Shown in pieces: positions 20,741 to 32,535 of a stretch of 64,000 nt of DNA. Source of the DNA: Chara braunii (Eukaryota > Streptophyta > Charophyceae > Charales > Characeae); the NCBI GenBank assembly GCA_003427395.1, contig BFEA01000746.1, positions 78,372 to 142,371 of the forward strand, in the 5' to 3' direction. The notes beneath the pieces were generated by a model. It was not told where the DNA came from and ran no database searches. It was given only the letters and a program-made list of their open reading frames with translations. A program made the translations under genes and the position numbers. Numbering within the stretch: the stretch's first letter is position 1; each line of letters opens with the position of its first letter.

Positions 20741-21825
20741 ATTTTCAACCACCCTTTGCAGGATCGCAAATGACTTGCCAGATAGCACCTATTCCTACAA
20801 ACCCTCGAGAGGCGAACCAAATGGAAAGAAATAGTAAAGTGGATGATAGACTTATTCGAGAGAGATCGCCCCTCCCCCCCCCCCTACCCCTCCCCCCTCA
20901 GCCCTACGCTGCCTCCGCCGAGGTGAGTCACCCACTCTCCCTCGGTCCCAATATAGGACCAACCCTCTACCCCGCTTTCCCCAGGAGCACGCAATTCCCA
21001 CCTAAAGCATGCCCCTCCGCCCCTTGCCCATTTCTGCCTCCACAAGGACTGATGTTGACCCACGCACCAGCCCCTGCCCCAGAATAGGGCAACCCCCTAT
21101 TCCGCCCCTACCCTCTTTGAGACTCTCACCCCCCACCTTGTGATGCCCCTGCAAGATAGAGTTCCCCCCAACCCCTTCCTACTGTTCAGCCCTTCGGAAA
21201 CGATCCAATCCAGCCGACTACAGTTATTGATGACGCACTTACCAAAATGTCGTTCGCAATTTGGAAAAGCAGGGCCTCTTTAAAATTATGCAATAACCCC
21301 TGAAAACACCGTACATCTTTAAGAACAACCCACTGAAAAAAGCGCATGGCGCTGCCCTTGCGCCACTCAACGTCTGGCAGCTCCCGCCATGTGCATGTAT
21401 CACCAATTTAAAATAAGCAAAAACTAATTATCGAAGAGATTGTGAAGTTTTCGGGTTTCAAGATTAGAAAATCATTGTAGAAACTTTACTTGGGACTTTT
21501 GGAAATTGTAGCCGAAATTCAAGGATACGTAATTATAAAATAGATCCCTACGAATTGTGTCGGCGATTCATAATGGACAATATATGTTTGTGTGTATGTA
21601 TGTACATTTAGATGAGAATACTTTGCTTGAGACATATTAGAAATTGTAGTTGAAATTCAAAGATATGTGTATATGTGTGTACATGTAGTTGAGAATTTGG
21701 CTGATCAGAAAACAAAGGATAAGATTGTGAGCTTATTTTTCCGAATTCAAGCAGATGAATTTATAACTGTGTAAGCACTAGATTGGAGCAAGAATATAGG
21801 AAATTAAAATATCTACCCACAGCAC
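20741..21825 (+). other. possible LINE 5' sequence and AT-rich stretch
   Basis: 20745-21087 is open and Pro-rich (PPLPLPPQPYAA), compatible with a disordered ORF1 N-terminus but not diagnostic. 21180-21825 is AT-rich with no gene visible. Confidence 0.35.
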
Positions 21826-22488
21826 GTGTTTTTTTTTCATTCCAAATTGATCAGCCCCCCCGAATGTAAAGTAGTTGACTCTGAAGGGAAAAAGTCAATG
21901 ATCAAATCATACCCATCATTGAAACTTGCGGAAAGAGATGCGGTATATCAGATGCATGCCAGTAATTGGGTTTTTCATAATGACACAGGGTATAAATCTA
22001 CTAATGAAAAGATCAAATGGATAAACAAGCGTCTATCCTTGTTCAAAGGTAGTCAGGAAGCTGCGAATGATGATTTTTTGATTCAACCGATGCCGTCGAC
22101 GGTCTTCACTGTCCTGTGTGTCCATACGGCAGACAGAAAGACAATCGATGATTGGAAGAAGCTCACGTGTGATCGATCGGAGGTTAGGATCTATCCGTGG
22201 TCTCCCCAAAAACAGGGTCGAGATGAAAGAAGGCGCCATATGATGGACGATTTCTACTGGTTTGAATTTCAACACATTCCAATAGAAATTCAAGTCGCCT
22301 TAATTCACGACTTTGGGGAGACCTATGACATTGTGGATTTCATCGATCCCTTACCAGCTTATGTGGCACAGCGAGGTGACTACTTAATGCTAGCTTTAAA
22401 TCATCTAGACAACCTTCCTTTTAACATCGATGACATCACTCCTTACAGGGTAGGGGGGGAAGGAATATCATATCCATACGGCGCATAA
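21826..22488 (+). pseudogene. LINE ORF1 (gag-like), N-terminal part
   Basis: A 220-codon frame. Residues 80-200 contain an aromatic (W)FEFQHIP..IQVALIHDFG segment followed by PAYVAQRGDYLMLALN and NLPFNIDDI. This fits the DUF4283-like region of plant LINE ORF1 proteins, which bind element RNA. The reading stops at 22486 because of a frame change: a run of seven G at 22452-22458 precedes it, and reading shifted by the run restores EYHIHTAHKLRLWCF, which joins directly to the zinc-knuckle frame. The ATG was taken as the first in frame; the true start may lie upstream. Confidence 0.65.
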
Positions 22489-22489
22489 G

Positions 22490-24400
22490 TTGCGTCTGTG
22501 GTGTTTTCGTTGTAAAGCATATGATCATCTTAGCTCAGATCCCTCATGTGCCCATAATCTAGCGCGCAGACAACGTGCTACGGGAACGTTAATTCGAGAT
22601 CCATTTAAGAATAATCTTTGGAGGACAGTTGACCCGGGGCATGATGGTTGGGTGTTTATTGAAGGACTGGGAAAGAACAATGCACCGAAGGGGTGGACAT
22701 GGGAGAGGCCGAGGGAGCCGAATTGGGATACAAAACCCCCGGATAGTTGGACTCCTCCAGAATCCACACCTAAAAGTATAGCCGGTCTTACTTTTCCTAT
22801 CACACAACAATCCCTACCAAGGTCTATGGTTTCATCACCCCTCTCCTCTTCCACCTCTTCGGGTGAGAGAGGGGGGGGAGTAAGTAATCATCTCCCTGGT
22901 CTGAATCCGCAAAATTATGTGGGGGATCTCATCCCGCCCCCTTTAGTAGATGGGTCCACGGGACAGAATGCCACGGCGGGACAGGATGAGGATCTCATGA
23001 TGGAACATGGACAGGTGGGTGAGCAGGAGGAGAGAGATGAACAACCCCTCAGATGGGTGCAGCCAAGGGGATCTCAAATGGTATGGGGGAACAACCAAAT
23101 GCAGCAAGTCAGCCGGTGACTCATTCTGAAAATGGGGGCGAATCCGAGGGAAGGGACCAAAAATATGAGGAAGTATCCAACCAAGATCCTTTTAAAGATG
23201 CGTTTGGTGTGGCACTGATGGAAGTAGACTCCACACCGACTGACACTGACAACCCTATGGTGGATGTAACCTCCTCTAAAGGTGACAAAATTATTTCGGT
23301 TGAACAGAAGGTAACTCAACTCACAAATTGGCTTTTGCAACAATTGAAACCGGATTTGGCAAAGCAACGTTGGAATTTTGGGATACCTCGTACTTTCAAT
23401 TATTCAACTTACTAAACTCGAGTCCCTCCTCATTAAAGCAAGTGTTGCAAAATGGACTCCCACCAGGTGTTAATTGGCCTATGGCCAGTCAACGTATGCT
23501 TCTGGTAGTATTGCCAATTTTCCATCCCCCTCTATCAGAGGATGTAGCACAATCCTCGGGAGAAGGGGCTTGCACAATGCTGGTGCCTGTTTCAGCAGCA
23601 TCGGTGGGTGAGGATGGGGGTCTGGTTCTAGGGGCTGTCAACAAAACTGACGGACTGACGAATGGGGAGCTAGAAGAGGCAACATGCCCGGCCAAGAGTA
23701 TTGAAGTCCTTAAAATGGGTGGTAATTAGGCGGAACAGGGAACTAATGAGCTTCCCATTGATCTTGCAATGGATAACAATAATAACTATAATGAAGATGG
23801 GAATAGCAAAAAAGAAATAAAGGAAATGTTGGTTTTGCATCAACAAGTACCACTTCAGCCTGATCAATAGGCTCGGCCGCCAGGACTAGTTGGTTCATTT
23901 GATGAAATTGAAAATAATGGAAAAAATGAAGTGTCGGAAAATGGCATTACGACTACAGGCCAGCTCATGATGTTGATAGGGCAGGGGCAGGGGCAGATGC
24001 AACAGGGGGCAGATGGATAGCAAAAGCTGGGTACTCTTCTGCTAAGTCCTCAAAAGGAGATATCTGTTTGCAGAAGAATGGTTCCAATTTTCAAGTGGAT
24101 ACGTTGATGAAACAGCCGCAGCTGCATGACTCCTCCCAAATGTTGTGGACGCAGCCGCTATTGTATCAGTCGAACCAGGTTCCATCTCAACAGTTTCAGC
24201 ATCCTCAGCACACACAACCCCTACTCCCTCAGCGACTATCTTCTCGAGAAGGACTAGTCGTCTTCCCATCACCAACACCTCAAGAAACCGGTAAAAGACA
24301 AAAATTAAGACAAATATTGGAAAGGGGGCAAGGGCAAAGATCTCAGGTTCCGAAAGGTAACTTGATTATTCCGGTGAGAAAGAAGGGGGGCAGGTAGGAG
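22490..24400 (+). pseudogene. LINE ORF1 C-terminal part with zinc knuckle
   Basis: LWCFRCKAYDHLSSDPSC (near 22495-22550) is a CCHC-like knuckle of spacing C-x2-C-x4-H-x6-C, longer than the usual x4 last gap. After it come a Trp-rich stretch (WTWERPREPNWDTKPPDSW) and long low-complexity, acidic and polar segments spread over at least three frames up to about 24.4 kb, with stops at 23117 and 23413. The knuckle would bind nucleic acid in the element RNP. The multiple frames show decay. Confidence 0.6.
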
Positions 24401-24415
24401 ATAGGGCTTTCACCA

Positions 24416-24843
24416 GTGGGTCAGGATCAATATGGGGGTGTTACCTTGAGGGGTTGGTCTACATACATGGAGTATCATAGTGCTGGGGATAAGGTTTTCA
24501 AGAGAGATTTGCATGATTTCCTAGCGAAACACTACGATCCTGGTCCTCAAGCAACTCTTACCGAAATTGGAGAGAAAGCACAAAGGGCGAAGAGGAATAC
24601 CTTTGTTAGTTTTGAAGAATACAAAGAGGCAGCCCTCAAGTGGTACTCTCATGCACCCTTGCTCGATTTACAGAATCTCAAGAGCAAAGCCAACGTAGTT
24701 TGGTCTGTATCAGACATGATTGTATTTTTGTGCTCCATTTTGCGTAGGGGTATCCTCCAATCGAATTCTGACCTAGACAGTGGTAATTGGATCCGACTTT
24801 AAGCGATTGAGGGAGGGGTAAGAGGACAAGTTGGTTTGTTGTA
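24416..24843 (+). pseudogene. LINE segment between ORF1 and the endonuclease
   Basis: A 128-codon frame (WSTYMEYHSAGDKVFKRDLH, ALKWYSHAPLLDLQ) has globular composition but no motif I recognise. Its position suggests the end of ORF1 or the start of ORF2. Confidence 0.45.
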
Positions 24844-25680
24844 ATGGAAGCACTACACGCATTCTGTGGGAAAAATCCTTCATCGCGTCGTGCAACTAGT
24901 ACAACAGACCTAGACCTCATATCGCTTAATGTGAATGGTTTAGCTACCGCAGACTCCGAAAAAAAAAACTATAATGAAACAATTGAAAGGAGTCGGAGGT
25001 CGTTCATTGCCATACCTAATTTGTATCCAGGAAACCCATCTCACTTCTTCCCCAACTCATACACGTACACATAATATTGTATGGCCTTTTCAAAAAATAT
25101 ACTTTCTGGCACCGAGAAGTGGTTCAGGAGGGGTAGCCGTATAGGTCCCTCCTGATTCAACGGCTAAGTTAGTACATTGGGCGGTGGATAAGGAGCAGGG
25201 AAGATGGGTTTCTGCGTTGGTTAAATTAGAATTGGAAATCATATCTGTTATTAACATCTATGGCCTTAATGAGATTCATGAGAGGGCTAATTTCTTTCAA
25301 ATGATACGGACTCAAATTCCGAGTGGGATTCCAATAATTATGGCTGAAGATTTCAACACTGCTTCGGATAGATAGTTAAATCGGTGTAGGATTCCCTCTC
25401 CTTGCCCTTCATACATAGAAGAAGATGAGAACATCATTCACAATCTGTGTGAGGAGGAAGGTCTTTTTGACATATACCGTCGTATCTTTCCGCAAGAAAG
25501 ACTGTTTACCTGTATAAGGAATAGTGGCACCCCACATCAATCCAGATCCCAAATAAATCTGATTTTGATGTCGTATGATCTGGATCATGCACTAGTCTGG
25601 GCATCGATTTTTCCCTAGAATTCGTGGCCAGGGACGGATCATAAGATGTGCGTGGTGCTGTTAATTTTTTTTTTTTTTAA
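24844..25680 (+). pseudogene. LINE ORF2: apurinic-type endonuclease domain, broken
   Basis: LDLISLNVNGLA (24911) is the first conserved block of the exonuclease-endonuclease-phosphatase fold (SxNVNG). MAEDFNTASDR (25340) corresponds to the GDFN block, with G changed to E. RSQINLILMS (25543) corresponds to SRIDxIxxS, and GTDHKMCVVLL (25630) to the SDHxP block. The domain nicks target DNA to prime reverse transcription. Stops at 25072, about 25143 and 25373 break the frame. Confidence 0.75.
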
Positions 25681-26279
25681 ATGATCGAGAATTTTTTTTT
25701 AATAAACTCAACACATCCCTTTTAGCATGTATGGAATTTAGGCAGTACATAGAGGACGTATGGGAGTACTGACACTCAATTAAAACCCAACAAAGTTCAT
25801 TCATATCATGGTTTAATGATGGTTTAGCATTCCTAGCAAAAAAATGTAATAAATATTCTAAACTTCAGGCTAGAAATAGATACCTGCAAGAAATGAGCAT
25901 TCAAGAACAAATCCTTAATTACGAGTCCCACGAAAATATTGACGAAGATTTTCAAACGATGGATATTCAGGCTCTCAAGAACCAACTTTTGACCTTTGCT
26001 CAACATCGTTGGCGAGGGTATATAGTCAAGACTCAAAAGTAAACTTTCTAAGTTTTTGACTGAAGGACAAATTGATGCATCATTTTTTGCACTAGCACGC
26101 AATAGGTCTAGATATACATGCATAGACGCCTTGGTTGATCCAGCAGTACCTAGGGACCCTTCACTATCTTATTCTTTTGCGGGTAGTTTAAAAATAACGT
26201 ACGACTTTTACAAAAGGCTTTTTACTTCCTAAAAGGATCCTACAAAACAATACGAGGATGATCAAGCCACAAAACGATT

Positions 26280-27580
26280 TCTAGTCCCTCTGACCCAAGC
26301 TCTCACAGAAGAGCAACGGGAACAACTGAACAAAAGAATAAATGTGGAGAATTTTGCTACAAGTAGATGAAGACAAAACTTTTGGGATATACAATCTCCC
26401 TAAGGAATTTTGGGAAACCGTGTGCACAACCTTCTCTTCATACCTGATGGAACATTTTGAATCAGTTCAAGAATCTAATTTGATGGGGGAATTAGTGGGT
26501 GAAGGTATGCTCACACTTATGTATAAGAAAGGAGATAAAACAAACATTGAGAATTATAAGATGATAACTCTTCTACCAACGGTATCCTCACTACCATAGT
26601 GGGTGACGTTATCCAAGGCCTTGGCTAATCGTCTCATTTATGTAATGACGAACATTATACATCTCTCTCAGACTGGGTTCATAAAAGGAAGACATATCCA
26701 GAATAATATTCTCCTAATCAATGAAATGGTCAAACTCTCTCGTCAGTCTAGAGCAAGAGTGTTCATAGACTTTGAAAAAACCTATGATCATGTAGACAAA
26801 AGATTTTTTGATACATGTCTCAATAAAATGAAATTTTGACCAAATTTGCGTAAATGGATAATGATTTTGCATACAAATGTTTCTACGAGGATTCAGGTAA
26901 ATGGTCTTCTATCACCACCGTTTCATCTTCAACGAGCGGTAAGGCAAGGGGATCCTCTAGCCCCATTTTTGTTTGTAATAATCATAGAAGCATTGAGATA
27001 AAATCTTAGGGTCAATCAAAATCTTAAACGACTTCAAATCTCGGGGATTCCTGACGATGCAATCCCAATTGCTTCTATGTTTGTGGATGATCTTACTATA
27101 CTCATGGAGGCCTCGACCTCCAAAATGGAAGAGATTAAGGCATTAATGGACCGTTTTTCGGATGTGTCGGATATGAATGATCAATTGGGGAAATAAGACA
27201 CAGGGGTGGTGGATTCATTTAAATGGATTAGATCCCCATGAATATCCGAAATTGAAGTGGCTTCCATTGGAAGCTCCTGTGAGGTTGTTGGGGGTCTCTC
27301 TTATGGCACTAGGCAAACCGATATCAAATGAAGATTGAATTTCTCGTCCAGCGATTGAGGAAATGAATCAATGGAAAAACCAACAAACTTCTTTGATTGG
27401 AAGAGCATTGATTATTAACAATATGGTCTTAGCATCCCTATGGTACAAATCCGCCTTATGGGCGATCACTAAGTCAAACACAACGAGACTACAAAAACAA
27501 GTGGCGACATTTTTATGGAGAGGCAACCATGGGTTCGAAAATGTTATCCCTAGAGTGGCATGACTTTCCCTTATCCAGCC
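26280..27580 (+). pseudogene. LINE ORF2: reverse transcriptase domain, broken
   Basis: Ordered RT blocks are present: GIYNLPKEFWE (26378), YKKGDKTNIENYKMITLL (26523), QTGFIKGRHIQNNILLINE (26670), motif A region FIDFEKTYDHVDK (26764, catalytic Asp kept), motif B VRQGDPLAPFLFV (26938), motif C FVDDLTILMEA (27079, Asp pair kept). Sequence between frames needs several shifts. This copies element RNA into DNA at the nick in an active element; here it is dead. Confidence 0.85.
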
Positions 27581-29375
27581 CAAACTCAGAGGCGGATTAT
27601 GACTTTTTGATCCGTCCCTTCAATGTCAGTCGCTAGCACGCCAATGATTAAAATAACCGACTTTTTCTAATGATAAGCCCTGACAACCTATGGCTCTGGA
27701 ACAAATTCGTAGATTGGCATCACAAACCATAAAGGATATTCACCCTCTCACATGGGTGAAGATTTATTTTAGAGCATTCCAAAGGCAAAGGCACAATCTA
27801 GAGAAGAGGGTTTGAGGGAAGCAACCAGAAGAGATTTATTGGTGGATAACAATTGAGTATCTTTATTGAAAACATGGCGCAGTTTATCTCTACACAATAG
27901 ACCTTTCCCCTCCCGTTATGAGGAGGTCCTCAGGCAACCCCTCTTTGGCAACAGATCGATCTCTGATCAAAATGGTGTAGTTCTCAAAAGTTTCGATCCT
28001 CCATGATGTTAAGGATCCAAGATATATGGGACACAAAAAAAAAACAGGAACTGGTTAACAATAGAGCAATTAACAGGTAGGGTCATGTATGCCCACCAAC
28101 TTTCCTACAATCTAGAGCAGATTATCTTCTTCGTTCCCTTAGCTTGGGTTAAAACGCTAAGGAAATACATTTTCTTCAAAGAGGGAGATTGGGTAGTAGG
28201 AACTGGTTCAAAACAATGGGATCAGAAGGGGCTATTGTGAGTATTTGTAAAATGACTAAAGATTTTTTCTTACACCATCCCAAAATAATCGAGTAAAGTT
28301 TTTCTTGTTTCGGGACCTTTACAAGATTCGTGTGGTGTACTACTCTTCAACGAAATGTTGGAGAGCGTACCATCCTCATTATCCTATTCCAGATCTCCCC
28401 CTGAACCCAGATGAGTGGGTTTGGAAGACTAGTAAGAATGAAAAATCAAGAACTTTACAATCCATGACGGTTAAGGCGGCATATCGTCTTCTGAAACCAA
28501 GGGTGGATGTAGCAGCAATTGTGCAAGAACGGTGGTTTAGACACTTGAATATTGACAATAATACTCTTAAAAATATGACATTCTTTAACAACTTAAAAAA
28601 ACAAAGACCCGCTAAATTTGCCTTCTTTCAATGGCAGATTATTCACCAGTGTTTGCCGACAAATGACTGACTCATTGATCATTAAAGTCTAGAACAAAGA
28701 GGTTTAGCTTCCCCATGGTGTAAGTCTTGTCATACGACTTCCCCTAATAGGAAAATTTGTGAAACTATTGAACACATTTTTATGCAGTGTCCGAGTGCGG
28801 TCTTATTATGGCGACAGTGGGATATCACTTGGAGGAGTCTGACTGGGATATATTGACCGTGGGAATGGCGCGCTATCTTGCTGGGCTATTGGGAACCTAT
28901 ACACTTCGAACTTTCTGAGTTTCAGCGTAATCTGTTTACTATAGGCAGAAAGAAAGTATTATGGGCCCTTTGGTACAAGCGTTGTGTCCTAGCAAGAGAT
29001 AACGTAGCCTTGGAAGGGGGGGAAATCTATGAGATAATTGTTCAATTTATTCAGACTGAGATCATAGCACAATGGGAAAAAACTATGACCAGATTTCTGA
29101 AATTACATCAAAAGAAGGATATACAAGAAACAATTCAAAATTTTGTCTTGAACTGGTTGGGGGAAACTCAAGGGAAGGGCCTGGGTAAGGTGGAGTGGCC
29201 AGATGGGGAAGGGATGGAGGAATCTCTCAAGAGGATCTTCCATCTCTGTTTTTTGGACTGGTTCGCGCTGCAGTCAGGATCTTCCCTTAGACCTCAAAAT
29301 TGTTTTGCAGATCCCTTTCCTCCTTCACAACTTTCTATGGTTGATTTGCAGTGGTTTGGTGGAGAACGACAGTGA
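27581..29375 (+). pseudogene. LINE ORF2: C-terminal region with zinc-binding (zf-RVT) tail
   Basis: KAAYRLLKPRVDVAAIVQER (28480) and FAFFQWQIIHQCLPTND (28616) lead to CKSCHTTSPNRKICETIEHI and FMQCPSA (28722-28800), giving the C-x2-C..H..C pattern of the plant reverse-transcriptase zinc-binding domain. LWALWYKRCVLARDNVALEG (28958) and a terminal MVDLQWFGGERQ (29337) close the protein. The terminal VDLxWFGG is shared with the copy near 46.23 kb, which fixes the natural C-terminus. The last part, 28878-29375, is open for 165 codons. Confidence 0.8.
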
Positions 29376-29650
29376 TTGTTAATTGCTTACACTTTTCTGA
29401 CGGGCCGGGTAGCTTGTTGTTTTAGACTGACCTGGCGGTCTAGTAAGGACTGAAGAGGCGCCACTGCCCCCATTCATGCTTTATGTATAATGACTCTTTT
29501 TTATTCAACGGGGACGCTGGACCCGCTTTCCAAGAGGTGATGCTCCCCACCAATAGACTGGAACCACCCTTAAGGGTAGATAGGAGTGCATGCCTATATC
29601 ATCATTCCTATCTGTCCCAGAGGGTGCTTTTTATTTAAAAAAAAATAAAA
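29376..29650 (+). mobile_element. LINE 3' end or adjacent SINE: 3' module with hairpin
   Basis: GGGACGCTGGACCCGCTTTC starts at 29511, 135 bp after the ORF2 stop. CTCCCCACCAATAGACTGG follows, then a hairpin AGATAGGAGTG (29578), loop CATGCCTATATCAT, CATTCCTATCT (29603) with one G-T pair, and an A-rich tail to about 29650. It can be read as the LINE's own 3' UTR or as a SINE inserted there. Confidence 0.7.
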
Positions 29651-30290
29651 AATGATGTTGATGATGATGATGGTGATGGTGATACTTGATGTTGATTGAC
29701 CCTCCCCTATCCACCCCTCCTCTTTTCCCCTCTTACCACCCCTTCTCTCCCATGCTGCCTCTGTTGATCAGAACCACTCTGTTGTTGAGCGGTTCCTCAC
29801 AACCCCAACAATAGGATAGCCTCCCTCTACCCTACTCCTTCGAAGAAGGTTGTTCCCCCAAAAAGCCTACCTCAAGCTATGTTTGTCCTACTTTGCCACC
29901 GCAAGTAGATGATGTTCCGCTCTCCCAGCCCCCGAGTTAAACAATCCCCTTTGTCAACCCTTATTCCTTGTAGGCAAACACTTCCCACCTTATGTTTCCC
30001 TCGCGGAAAAGAGCTCTCCCCAACTCAATTCACGTGCCCTCCACGTCAGCAATCTGGTGGGGAGGATTTTTACAACCTCAAGTATAGAAAAGTACAGGGA
30101 AATAAAAATAGAGAAGATGATGATGAGGATGATGATGGTTCTTGATGTTTCTTCGACCTCCCCAGTCTCCTCCACCTCTTACTCCTCTTACCATCCCACC
30201 TCTCCCCTAGCTGCCTCCACTAATTAGAACCATCGTGGTGATGGTAGTTCATCAGCCACAACAAGAGATGAGTCTCCCTCTACCCTTTTT
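29651..30290. repeat. GAT-rich block and flank duplicated at about 470 bp
   Basis: A GATGATGATGGTGATGG run, then CCTCCCC..CTCTTACCACCCC, CTCCCATGCTGCCTC and TCTCCCTCTACCCT-like words at 29655-29840, recur in the same order at 30115-30290. No gene is visible. Confidence 0.6.
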
Positions 30291-30299
30291 TTTTCTTTT

Positions 30300-30424
30300 C
30301 CTTAAGGATAACGGACCCAGTGCCCAAGGTTGATATTATCAATGAGAAAATTGAGGCCAGGGTCCTCACAATCTATCCGGAAGAACCGAACAGAACCTGC
30401 TGAGAACCAGGTTCAACGTCCCTC
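30300..30424 (-). mobile_element. SINE-like copy, family B, minus sense
   Basis: On the minus strand: GGGACGTTGAACCTGGTTCT, CAGCAGGTTC, GATTGTGAGGACCCTGGCCT, CAATTTTCTCATTGATAATA, CCTTGGGCACTGGGTCCGTT. The same string of words occurs on the plus strand at 54483-54598. The first 25 bases resemble the 3' module of the other family. A (GAT)-type run abuts its start. Confidence 0.75.
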
Positions 30425-30479
30425 TTGTATCATTATAATGATGATGATGATTGTAATTTTTCAGGTACTGCTACCTTTT

Positions 30480-31591
30480 CACCCGTCTCTGGGGCGCCTG
30501 ATCTTGCTTTGAATTCGAGTAGGTACCATCCAGCTGATTAGGAACGAAAAATATGTTTCCTGCTCCTTGTCGAACCAGCTCAAGAGAACTAAATAGTGGG
30601 AGGGGAGGGGGAAAGGGTTTTGGAAATCTGAGAGAGGGCGAAGGGGATTAGCAGGATCCACGCCAGTCCATTCGTGGAAGATCAGGCGATAATCTCTCAC
30701 AAAGACCTCTCTTTGGTCTTCCTTATTTTCTTTCATCGCCCAATTCCAATTGACTTTGCCTATCTTACCCCCCTGAGTCCTCCCTAGCCAAGCGCCACTG
30801 AATTGTTGAATGTGCTGTATGTTTTTTTTTTAGAGGATAAGTCATCTAGTTGTTCATGAGACCAGGTCTCACATAGTACAGCCTTCCAATCCCAAGGCGA
30901 ACTCACTGAGGGGATTACGGATCTCCAAATTATGTCCCACCATCTCCATAACCAGACTGCGCCTGGCATTGAAGGAATATATGCTCGATGGTTTCAAAAA
31001 TGTTTCTGGATGGGAAAGCTGTTGAACATGACTTACACTAAGGAAGTGATATGCCTCTCTCCTCTAGAGTAGACCTGTCTATGAGCTTGTCATTGGTGGG
31101 GAGGCATCGATAGTCGATCTGCCATTGCAACGAGGCTATCTTTGTGGGTCTGCGTTTTATAGTTTTCACTTTTAAAGTTTAAACCATTTGATTTTTCTAA
31201 GTGATTCCTTACTTACATTTAAATGTTTCATCCATCTAGCTTCCACCCTCTCCCTTAATTTCATTATTGGTCTCATTAGGCTGTAAGTTGATTAACTGTC
31301 AGAGTGTGAAAAAAACGGGTACATTTTCTTTGTTTCCCCAGTGGAACTGTCCATACCCATGAGAGGGGGTTTAGAGTTAGTTTGTTTATTTGCGCATGCT
31401 CGCTTAAAGGCCAGCCAACGGTCCTTGCATTTCAACACTCTGATCCTAAGAACCTGTTCAGATTGGACCCAAATGGTTTCACTTGTTTGGCTTTCCTTCA
31501 ACGAGTTGTTTTGATTAATGGTAAATAGGAAGAGGAGAGAGGATTCATCATCATTAACTATTACCACATTACCTATATGTAGCGGGTCCCC
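30480..31591 (-). pseudogene. LINE ORF2 C-terminal part (left of Penelope-like insertion)
   Basis: Minus strand: RVEARWMKHLNVSKESLRKI (about 31240-31190), LQWQIDYRCLPTNDKLID, CKSC..ETIEHIFLQCQ (31030-30985), WLWRWWDIIWRS and PWDWKAVLCETWSHEQLDDL (30965-30840). This is the zinc-binding tail as in 28.7 kb. The upstream LINE part resumes at 38163-38790 beyond the Penelope-like element, in the same orientation, so one LINE was split. Confidence 0.75.
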
Positions 31592-32535
31592 CTGGGGACT
31601 ATCCACATAATTCTGACAAATACGACGAACCAAAAAGACACTGTGGGTATACTTAGGCTTTTTTGCACTGAGGCCAGGAATCTGGGGTATCCCACGGACA
31701 CCCTCATTGAGTCTATTTTGACAATTCGAAGGACTAGGCTACAAAGGACAGTGGCCAAGGAAGTTTTGCACTGGCTACAGATGACTCGGAATGGCTAACC
31801 GGGCATAGGATCTCAATAACTGTTTTATGCAGACATAGGGAGTTTTTTTAGTATCGGATATTTAATAATAATTATTATATTTAATTATTTATTTATCCGA
31901 TACTTTTTTCGGTACCACTGTGACAGGCAGCACTGCTGCAGGGACATATCGGTCGACTTCTGAGAGAGGCAGTTATAGTTATGGAAGGACGGTACCTAGG
32001 ATAGGGACTGCCTTTTAGAATATTTTTTTTCCAGGATCAGGACTGCATACATACGGAACGAAATTTGGAAAATAGGGGACAGGTATACTGCTCCGACACA
32101 ACCGGCACAGATAGTACCAGTGTACGTTGGAGTTCCTAAGATAGGAGCGACCTTTAATTTTTTTTTGTGGATGTAACCAGGGAGTGGGACTTCATACATG
32201 CGATAGGAACTACCTTGAATGATGACCAGGACTGCATACATTGTCTTTTGTGAGCCCGACGCTCTCAGATGGAGGTCGGAACGGACGTGGTGATTAGAAC
32301 GAAGTGAAGAAGGCTGGTTAGGGACAGACTGAGACGTTTGGGATAGAGTGTGGCGGATAGGAGGAGAGGCAAGATATATAGGCAGTACCTCAAGTGAGTA
32401 CGTTGCCTGAGTGGATGAGGCAGAAGGGCGATCCTGTGGCGTACTTATGACACACACAGTTATATATTTTTGCACATTGTGTCCTCCACGAGAGTAAAGC
32501 CTCACACATTGTGCTTTTCTACATGAAGTGTGCTT
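31592..32535 (+). repeat. pseudo-LTR, 5' copy
   Basis: It starts CTGGGGACTATCCACA and ends ACATGAAGTGTGCTT, both shared with the 3' copy. It begins inside the RT C-terminal coding region, so the 5' copy is a truncated element in tandem with the full one. It contains a near-palindrome TATCGGATA...TATCCGATA around an AT-rich core (31853-31910) and three degenerate internal repeats (AGGATAGGGACTGCC, AAGATAGGAGCGACC, GCGATAGGAACTACC). I searched by eye for hammerhead motifs (CTGATGA, GAAA) and saw none. Confidence 0.85.

Noticed and set aside
31592-32535. Hammerhead ribozyme in the pseudo-LTR
   Set aside because: Hammerheads are known in Penelope-like pseudo-LTRs, but the conserved CTGATGA and GAAA cores were not seen on either strand by eye.
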